64,000 nucleotides of DNA from an uncultured Muribaculaceae bacterium (GTDB taxonomy: Bacteria; Bacteroidota; Bacteroidia; Bacteroidales; Muribaculaceae). Position numbers and translations under genes: made by a program. This document shows, in pieces, positions 57,418 to 64,000 of the stretch. The first letter of the stretch is position 1. Each line of letters starts with the position of its first letter. Location: NCBI GenBank assembly GCA_947174635.1, contig CAMWJS010000005.1, positions 1 through 64,000 on the forward strand. The letters are read 5' to 3'. A model generated the notes under the pieces. It did not search any database and had not been told where the DNA came from. It worked only from the letters and a program-made list of their open reading frames with translations.

Positions 57418-59649
57418 TCAAGCCAGCGAGAAAATCGTCTCTTTCGGCCCGGCGAAATAGACCCTGTCGCCCGCAGCGAATACTACGGAGTCAAGCCGCT
57501 CGGCGAAATGCCCGTCGCGCTCCACGGCTATCACCATCGACGAATACTTGTCTGGTATGTCGGCATTGATGATGCTTTGTCCGCACAGTGGCGACTTTTC
57601 GCTCAGCTGCACGTCATATATGCCGAAGTTGACCGGCGATGCCGACCCGGCGGATTCCTCCTCGCTGTTGTTCTCGACAACAGGGAGCAGACGCTGTATC
57701 TGTTCGTCAGTGCCGATTACGCCGATTGTATCTCCCGGAAATATGCGGTCGTTGCTGCGGGGCACCGGTATGAACTGCGTGCCGCGCATGATGCTCGACA
57801 CGCTCACCCCGTATTGCGAACGCAATCCCGAGTCGCGCAGCCGTTCTCCTGTCATTGGACAGTTGTTGCCTACCGTCATATATGCAAGGTGCAGGTCCGA
57901 CACCACTGAATTGTTCTTGCCCGAACGCCGCAGTTCGCGCTCGTTCAGATTGTTCATGAACCGGTCCTCTATCCTGCCTATGCGGTGGCTGGCTTTTCCC
58001 GTCAGTATGAACAGCATGAGCACAATGAGCGCTATTCCGGTTGCAAAGCCGGCTGTCAGTGAGAATATCGACGACAGTATGTTGACAATGAATCCCAATA
58101 CAAGTATCAGGCGGAATATGCGCATCACCACCCTCGGCACTCTGTAGCCGTCAGGAATCGAGGCGGTCTCTTCCAGTCGTTTCGAGGTCGGAAGCGACAG
58201 CGCCAGCAGGAACGGCGACATGGCTATGAGCGTCACGGCGGCGCCTACGAGCCGGTAGCCTTCGGGCATCACCGTGGCAAGCCACGGCATGAAGAAGTTG
58301 AGCGACACAAGCGTTATCGCTATCAGCACTATCGAATAAAGCACCATGCGCCATATATACCGCTTGATGAACACCTTCCATATCGAATGGCGTTCCGACG
58401 TTGCCGCCGCATTTGCCTCTTTGCTGTAGCGGTCGATGAGGAAATGCAGCCTTTGCGGAAGATGGCGTTTCACAATCTCATAGAACGGGTCGGCCATCTT
58501 GATGAAATACGGTGTGGTGAATGTCGTCAGCACCGACACGGCCACCACTATCGGGTATATGCTCGGGTCAAGCACGCCGAGGCTCATGCCTAACGATGCT
58601 ATGATGAACGAAAACTCTCCGATTTGTGTCAGCGAGAATCCGGTCTCTATCGCCACTTTGAGCGACTGTCCGGTCACAAGCATGCCGAACGTGCCGAACA
58701 CTATCATGCCGACCACCACAACTGCCGACAATATAAGTATCGGCCCGGCATAGTCGACGATTGTAGTCGGTTGCACCATCATTCCCACCGAGATAAAGAA
58801 TACGGCGCCGAAAAGGTCTTTTACCGGCATCGTCACCCGCTCTATTCTCTCGGCATAGCTCGTGCCCGCAAGTATCGAACCCATTACAAACGCTCCGAGT
58901 GCCAGCGAAAATCCGCATGCCACCGAGAATACCGCCATGCCCAGGCACAGTCCCATCGACACTATCAGCAGGGTCTCGTTGTTGAGGAAGCGGCGTGTCT
59001 TGTTGAGCATCGACGGCAGCACGAACACTCCCACCAGAAACCATATTATCAGGAAGAAAACCAGTTTGCCGATGCTCAGAAGCAGCTCCGAGCCCTCCAC
59101 TGAGTCGTTGACGGCTATCGACGACAGCAGCACCATCATCAACACCGCAAACAGATCCTCCACAACGAGAATCGCGAATACGAGCGACGCAAATTTTTTC
59201 TGCTTCAGTCCGAGGTCTGTCAGCGCCTTGATGATGATGGTCGTCGACGACATCGACAGCATTCCGCCTAAGAATATGCTGTTGATGTGCGAGAAGCCCA
59301 GCAGTGTCCCTATCGCGAAGCCCACGCACATCATGCCTATAACGTTTATCAGCGCGGTCACCACTGCGGTTGCCCCCGTGTTGACCAGCTTTTTGAAATT
59401 GAACTCAAGTCCGAGTGAGAAAAGAAGCACCACGATGCCTATCTGAGCCCAGAACTCGATATTGGCTTCATTGGCAACAGACGGCAGCGGCTCGAAATTC
59501 GGGCTTGCAAGAAACCCCGCCACGATATATCCCAACACTACCGGTTGCTTTATCCACTTGAACAAAAGTGTGACCGCTGCCCCAAGTATCAGAATAAAAG
59601 CGAGGTCGCTGATAAGACTTTCAATATCCATAACTACATTATCTATCAA
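57418..59649 (-). CDS. CPA2 family cation:proton antiporter (KefB-like) with TrkA-C domains
   Basis: LGYIVAGFLASP, IGIVVLLFSLGLEFNF, multiple TM, two C-terminal RCK_C-like segments. Confidence 0.9.
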   Translation of the reverse strand: MIDNVVMDIESLISDLAFILILGAAVTLLFKWIKQPVVLGYIVAGFLASPNFEPLPSVANEANIEFWAQIGIVVLLFSLGLEFNFKKLVNTGATAVVTALINVIGMMCVGFAIGTLLGFSHINSIFLGGMLSMSSTTIIIKALTDLGLKQKKFASLVFAILVVEDLFAVLMMVLLSSIAVNDSVEGSELLLSIGKLVFFLIIWFLVGVFVLPSMLNKTRRFLNNETLLIVSMGLCLGMAVFSVACGFSLALGAFVMGSILAGTSYAERIERVTMPVKDLFGAVFFISVGMMVQPTTIVDYAGPILILSAVVVVGMIVFGTFGMLVTGQSLKVAIETGFSLTQIGEFSFIIASLGMSLGVLDPSIYPIVVAVSVLTTFTTPYFIKMADPFYEIVKRHLPQRLHFLIDRYSKEANAAATSERHSIWKVFIKRYIWRMVLYSIVLIAITLVSLNFFMPWLATVMPEGYRLVGAAVTLIAMSPFLLALSLPTSKRLEETASIPDGYRVPRVVMRIFRLILVLGFIVNILSSIFSLTAGFATGIALIVLMLFILTGKASHRIGRIEDRFMNNLNERELRRSGKNNSVVSDLHLAYMTVGNNCPMTGERLRDSGLRSQYGVSVSSIMRGTQFIPVPRSNDRIFPGDTIGVIGTDEQIQRLLPVVENNSEEESAGSASPVNFGIYDVQLSEKSPLCGQSIINADIPDKYSSMVIAVERDGHFAERLDSVVFAAGDRVYFAGPKETIFSLA

Positions 59650-59682
59650 TAACTACCCAACCCCAATATCAATAATTCCATT

Positions 59683-59773
59683 CCCGATTAACTCCGATAA
59701 CCCCTGCTTACCCCGGCTTAGTCTTGATTAATCCGGCTTGACCCCGATTAATCCGGCTTAATCTCCACAACTC
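59683..59773. repeat. Degenerate tandem repeats around CCCCGATTAATCCGGCTTR
   Basis: Repeated GATTAATCCGGCTT units visible on 59701-59760. Confidence 0.6.
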
Positions 59774-59814
59774 TCCCCGAAATTCAAAATTCAAAATTCC
59801 ACATTCAAAATTAT

Positions 59815-60531
59815 TCAGATGCTTACCTGGTTGGCAAGCGAAATAGAGTGGGTGGGGTTGAGCGTGCGCAACTGTTCGAATATCCTGATATAATCGGTCG
59901 ACTCCTTGAACAGCACTACGAAATTAAGGCGGGTCACCTCCTCGTCGTAGTCATATTCGAGGTACATGTTGGTGATGGTCACCTTGTTTTCGCGGAGCAC
60001 CTTGCGGTAGGCCTCTATGTCAGTGACGACGCTGTTGATAAGCAGACGTATTATTCGCGACTCGGCACCCATGGCACTGCGGTGTTCCCAGCGTTCAAAC
60101 CAGTGCAGCACCACAAGAATGAGAAGCGTGGCCGTGATTGACAGAGCATACATTCCCAGTCCTACAGCCATACCTATCGTCGCCACCATCCAGATACCGG
60201 CGGCTGTCGTCAGTCCCCTCACCGAGCCTTTCATCTGAATGATGGCTCCGGCGCCGAGGAAACCGACACCGGTGACCACCTGGGCCGCGATGCGTCCCGG
60301 GTCGCCGTTCTTCAGCCCGAGGTATTCCTGTGGCACATAGATTGATATCAGCATCGCAAGCGTGGCTCCCATGCATATCAGGGCAAACGTGCGTATGCCG
60401 GCCGATTGCCCTTTCAGTTTGCGCTCGAATCCGACGGCACTTCCAAGCAGCAGGCTTATGCATAGCTTGGCTATAGCCGAAGCCGTAGTCACCTCTGTCG
60501 AGGTTATCTCTCTGATGATATCTTCAAACAT
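59815..60531 (-). CDS. MgtC/SapB family membrane protein
   Basis: AKLCISLLLGSAVGFERKLKGQSAGIRTFALICMGATLAMLIS; GVGFLGAGAIIQMKGSVRGLTTAAGIW. Confidence 0.94.
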   Translation of the reverse strand: MFEDIIREITSTEVTTASAIAKLCISLLLGSAVGFERKLKGQSAGIRTFALICMGATLAMLISIYVPQEYLGLKNGDPGRIAAQVVTGVGFLGAGAIIQMKGSVRGLTTAAGIWMVATIGMAVGLGMYALSITATLLILVVLHWFERWEHRSAMGAESRIIRLLINSVVTDIEAYRKVLRENKVTITNMYLEYDYDEEVTRLNFVVLFKESTDYIRIFEQLRTLNPTHSISLANQVSI

Positions 60532-60583
60532 AATTAAAAGAGAAAGGAGAATATATTCTTCTTATTAGGGATAGTAGCCGGAA

Positions 60584-60610
60584 TAGTAGCCGCGGTTTTT
60601 AACCGCGGTT
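60584..60610. repeat. Solo CCGCGG-core palindrome of the REP family
   Basis: TAGTAGCCGCGGTTTTTAACCGCGGTT, with a partial ATAGTAGCCGG duplicate just upstream. Confidence 0.85.
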
Positions 60611-60629
60611 AAATAAATTCCCGCCTGCC

Positions 60630-61622
60630 TTACTTTTTCATCTCGAACTGACGCGATGCCAGACGGAAATTGTCGCAGAACAATTCCACCGTGTAGCTGC
60701 CGGGATTGAGCGTCGATGTAACGTCCCAGTATATCTCAACGCCCCCTATTTCCTCGTTGGCATATTCGATAGTGCGTCGGGCCGTGGCCTGCAGCGTGGC
60801 TCCCTCGAAACTGAATGAGCCTCCACCTGTCAGCAGGTCACCTTCGGGAGTGGTGATGCGCAGATAGATGGTCTTTTCTCCGGCAGGAGTCGAATTGTTC
60901 TGTGGGATGGTGAACGTCACGCAGAGCCTTGTCGCCTTGGTGATATTCTTCTCGTTCTTCCCCTTTTTGTTAAGCGCGCGGAGTGTCAGTCCCGTGACAT
61001 TAAGTTTCTCGGCCAGAGTCATGCGCTCGGTCAGATGCTCGTTTTTGCGGGTCATGTCCTGCACACGGTTGTTCAGCTGCTGGTTCTGGTTCTTGATAGT
61101 GGTGTTTTCCTCCTTGAGCTGGTCGTTTTCGGCCATAAGTTCGTTTATGCGTGCAGTGTAGTCACGCAGTATCCCTTTGAGGGTGTTGATTTCGTCGGTC
61201 AGTTTCTTGATCTGGGCGGCACTCTTCTTCTTCTCATTGTTGAGTTCCGCCATAAGCTTTTCAATCTGGGCGCGCGCAGCCTGATATTTCTCTACAATCG
61301 AGTCATTGGCGAGCAATACGGTCTGCCCCTCCATCTGCTGGAAGTCATCATCAATACGCAGAAGCTCAAGCTCATTGATTTGCATCTGCTGTGCCAGAAG
61401 TTGCTGCTGTGTCTCTTCAACCTGCTTTTTCGACTCTTCAAGTTCCTTGTTTTTCGACGACATCAACACGAAGAATACCGCGAGTATAACCAGCATTGCG
61501 GCCACTGCGCCCCCGATAATCATCTTCCGGTTTCGCTTCTGCCGATTGAGTTGCTGCTGTGTATCCGACAGCTGCCCGTCGCGGTTTTTGTCAGGATTGA
61601 CAGGTGTATTGAAATTGTCCAT
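60630..61622 (-). CDS. Uncharacterised membrane-anchored coiled-coil protein
   Basis: TM MIIGGAVAAMLVILAVFFVLM, long coiled coil, beta-rich C-terminal domain. Confidence 0.7.
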   Translation of the reverse strand: MDNFNTPVNPDKNRDGQLSDTQQQLNRQKRNRKMIIGGAVAAMLVILAVFFVLMSSKNKELEESKKQVEETQQQLLAQQMQINELELLRIDDDFQQMEGQTVLLANDSIVEKYQAARAQIEKLMAELNNEKKKSAAQIKKLTDEINTLKGILRDYTARINELMAENDQLKEENTTIKNQNQQLNNRVQDMTRKNEHLTERMTLAEKLNVTGLTLRALNKKGKNEKNITKATRLCVTFTIPQNNSTPAGEKTIYLRITTPEGDLLTGGGSFSFEGATLQATARRTIEYANEEIGGVEIYWDVTSTLNPGSYTVELFCDNFRLASRQFEMKK

Positions 61623-61698
61623 ATTGAAAATTCCTTTTAACTGATTATAATTCAGAATAACGTGTATTGTATTTTAAAAAGAAAGCCGGTGCATGACG

Positions 61699-61743
61699 CC
61701 TATAATTCCTATAACTCCTATAGTCCCTATAACTCCTATAAGA
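61699..61743. repeat. 9-bp tandem repeat, five copies
   Basis: CCTATAATT CCTATAACT CCTATAGTC CCTATAACT CCTATAAGA. Confidence 0.8.
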
Positions 61744-61811
61744 CTAAGAATTATATATCTTATCACCTCTATTAATATCCGCGATAATTGACCGCGGAAA
61801 ATAAGATAATA

Positions 61812-61972
61812 GCGGGTGTTGCAGAACTAAACTTTCCGCGGTTGATTATCGTCTTTGGCGCTTTGCTCTGCAAAGAAACCGCGGCTACTATGTAAAGTCT
61901 CCTGATAATCAGTTGTGTAGTAGCCGCGGTTTTCAACCGCGGTCAACTAAGACCGAGTTTTGCAACACCCTC
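61812..61972. repeat. REP/MITE-like element, CCGCGG-core type, just downstream of secA
   Basis: GCGGGTGTTGCAGAAC...GTTTTGCAACACCCTC outer TIR; left half matches 14928-15012. Confidence 0.88.
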
Positions 61973-61978
61973 CTGATT

Positions 61979-64000
61979 TTAAATGTTCTCGCTGCGGCCG
62001 TGGCAATTCTTGAACTTCTTGCCCGAACCGCACGGACACGGATCATTGCGTCCCACCTTGGGGCCTACCTTGACCGGTTCCGGACGCGATTTCTGAGCCT
62101 GCGATGCATTGACGGCCGCACGCTGCTCGGCCTGTCCGGGCAGCTCATCTTTAGTTGCCTTCAGATTGCTGTTGGGATTGCTGCGCTCAGGCATTGCCTG
62201 ACGCACTTCCGGAGCCTTGCGCTCTGCCGGTTGCTCTGCGTTGCCTTCTGCGCCTTCGTTTGACGGAGTCTCGCGCTTGGGTATGTAGATCTGGCCGCGG
62301 AGCAGCGATGACATTGCCTTGTTGTTGAGCACCGAAAGCATGCGCTCGAATATGTGGAACGACTCTACTTTGTAGATTACCAGCGGGTCTTTCTGCTCAT
62401 ACGATGCGTTCTGTACCGACTGGCGCAGCTGGTCGAGCTCGCGGAGATGCTCTTTCCACAATTCGTCGATGCATATCAGAAGTATGGTCTTGTGCCACTC
62501 CTTCACTATCTGCTTGCAGTCCGTGTCGTATGCCTTGTTGATGTCGACGCGTATCTGATAGACACGCTTGCCGTCGGTGATGGGAACGATGATAAGTCCC
62601 TTGGCGTTGCGGTTCTCAACCCAGTCCTTGATGACGGGAGTAGCCATCTCGATGATGCGCTCGCTCTTGCGGTCGAGTGCCTGTGTTGCTGCCGCATAGA
62701 GTGCGTTGACTGCATCCTCGCGCTCCATGTTGCGGAACTCATCTTCGGTGAACGGCGGTTCTATCGTGAGCACACGCATCAGCTCAAGACGCATGTCTTC
62801 GTAATATTCCGGTTCCGGATAGTTGTTGATGATATTCTCGATGGTGTCGTAGAGCATGTTGGCGATGTCGATACCTACACGCTCGCCAAGGAGGGCATGG
62901 TGGCGGCGCGCGTAGATATACGTACGCTGCTTGTTCATCACATCGTCATACTCCAGAAGGCGTTTGCGGATGCCGAAGTTGTTCTCTTCAACTCGTTTCT
63001 GCGCCTTTTCGATGGCGTTGGTCACCATCTTCGATTCTATCATCTCGCCGTCGTGCAGACCGAGACGGTCGAGCATCTTCATAACGCGGTCGGTGGCGAA
63101 AAGACGCATCAGCTGGTCTTCAAACGACACGAAGAATACCGATGAACCCGGGTCGCCCTGACGTCCGGCACGTCCGCGCAGCTGACGGTCAACGCGGCGC
63201 GACTCATGGCGCTCGGTGCCGATGATGGCCAGACCGCCTGCGTCTTTCACCGTGTCGGAGAGCTTGATGTCCGTACCGCGGCCTGCCATGTTGGTGGCGA
63301 TGGTCACCGTGCCTGACTGGCCGGCGAGCGCCACAACCTGTGCCTCGCGCTGGTGCAGCTTGGCATTGAGCACCTGGCAGTCGATTTTGCGCAGGTCGAG
63401 CATGCGTTTGAGCAATTCCGAGATTTCAACCGAAGTCGTGCCCACAAGCACCGGACGTCCGGCCTCGCGCAGTTTCACGATTTCCTCGATTACAGCCGCA
63501 TACTTCTCTTTCTTGGTGCGGTACACGCGGTCGTTCATGTCGATACGTGCTATCGGACGGTTGGTCGGGATAGTCACAACATCGAGCTTATAGATGTCCC
63601 ACAGCTCGCCCGCTTCTGTCTCTGCCGTACCGGTCATACCGGCAAGCTTGTGATACATGCGGAAATAGTTCTGGAGAGTGATGGTCGCGAATGTCTGGGT
63701 GGCGGCTTCCACCTTTACACCCTCTTTTGCCTCAATGGCCTGGTGGAGTCCGTCGCTGTAGCGGCGTCCCTCCATGATACGGCCGGTCTGCTCGTCGACG
63801 ATTTTGATTTTTCCCTCGTCGATTACATATTCTATATCTTTGTCAAAGAGGGTATATGCTTTGAGCAGCTGGTTGACGGTGTGCACACGTTCCGACTTGA
63901 TGGCGTAGTCGTTCATCACCTCGTCTTTTTTCTCCTGACGCTCCTCGAGGTTCTCGATTTTCTCCAGGTCAGACAGCTGCGAAGCGATGTCGGGAAGTAC
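61979..64000 (-). CDS. secA: Preprotein translocase subunit SecA (5' end outside window)
   Basis: [72 protein letters not shown]-terminal zinc motif [14 protein letters not shown]; reading frame continues to the window edge. Confidence 0.97.
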   Translation of the reverse strand, partial: VLPDIASQLSDLEKIENLEERQEKKDEVMNDYAIKSERVHTVNQLLKAYTLFDKDIEYVIDEGKIKIVDEQTGRIMEGRRYSDGLHQAIEAKEGVKVEAATQTFATITLQNYFRMYHKLAGMTGTAETEAGELWDIYKLDVVTIPTNRPIARIDMNDRVYRTKKEKYAAVIEEIVKLREAGRPVLVGTTSVEISELLKRMLDLRKIDCQVLNAKLHQREAQVVALAGQSGTVTIATNMAGRGTDIKLSDTVKDAGGLAIIGTERHESRRVDRQLRGRAGRQGDPGSSVFFVSFEDQLMRLFATDRVMKMLDRLGLHDGEMIESKMVTNAIEKAQKRVEENNFGIRKRLLEYDDVMNKQRTYIYARRHHALLGERVGIDIANMLYDTIENIINNYPEPEYYEDMRLELMRVLTIEPPFTEDEFRNMEREDAVNALYAAATQALDRKSERIIEMATPVIKDWVENRNAKGLIIVPITDGKRVYQIRVDINKAYDTDCKQIVKEWHKTILLICIDELWKEHLRELDQLRQSVQNASYEQKDPLVIYKVESFHIFERMLSVLNNKAMSSLLRGQIYIPKRETPSNEGAEGNAEQPAERKAPEVRQAMPERSNPNSNLKATKDELPGQAEQRAAVNASQAQKSRPEPVKVGPKVGRNDPCPCGSGKKFKNCHGRSENI

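Noticed and set aside
62354-63145. 263-aa plus-strand ORF
   Set aside because: Antisense to secA.

Overview
This window looks like a chromosomal segment of a Bacteroidales bacterium, probably Muribaculaceae-like. That assignment is inferred from T9SS/SprA genes, TAnnTTTG promoters and a conserved clpP-clpX-recQ order; I ran no searches. About 43 genes can be supported. They include an HEPN/MNT toxin-antitoxin pair, trkH/trkA, an FtsE-like ATPase, recQ, clpX/clpP, a 1602-aa GH2+GH95 fusion glycosidase, two MBL hydrolases, an S9 peptidase, nfo, an MFS transporter with a large periplasmic insertion, a GH13 amylase with CBM26-like modules next to a GLUG/T9SS protein, uvrA, a lytic transglycosylase, ferritin, yihY, ridA, folC, a split chromate transporter, a META protein, a LytTR/NAGPA-like pair, a pair of uncharacterised exported proteins, sprA, ruvA, bcp, a CPA2 antiporter, mgtC and a secA that runs off the window. 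No rRNA, tRNA, CRISPR array or intact transposase was recognised. The strongest unexplained signal is a family of modular, nested inverted repeats. They share an outer terminal repeat (GAGGGTGTTGCAAAAC...) enclosing interchangeable inner palindromes (GTAGCCGCGGTTTTYAACCGCGG or GTAGGGACGCACGGCTCGTGCGTCCG), often lie a few bases beyond stop codons, and culminate in a ~650-bp 'Russian-doll' array at 14.9-15.6 kb. Other candidates are the glycosidase fusion, a secreted 6 x 20-aa repeat protein whose stop codon lies in an inverted-repeat element, a LytTR plus membrane-protein pair, and a two-gene unknown lipoprotein locus.
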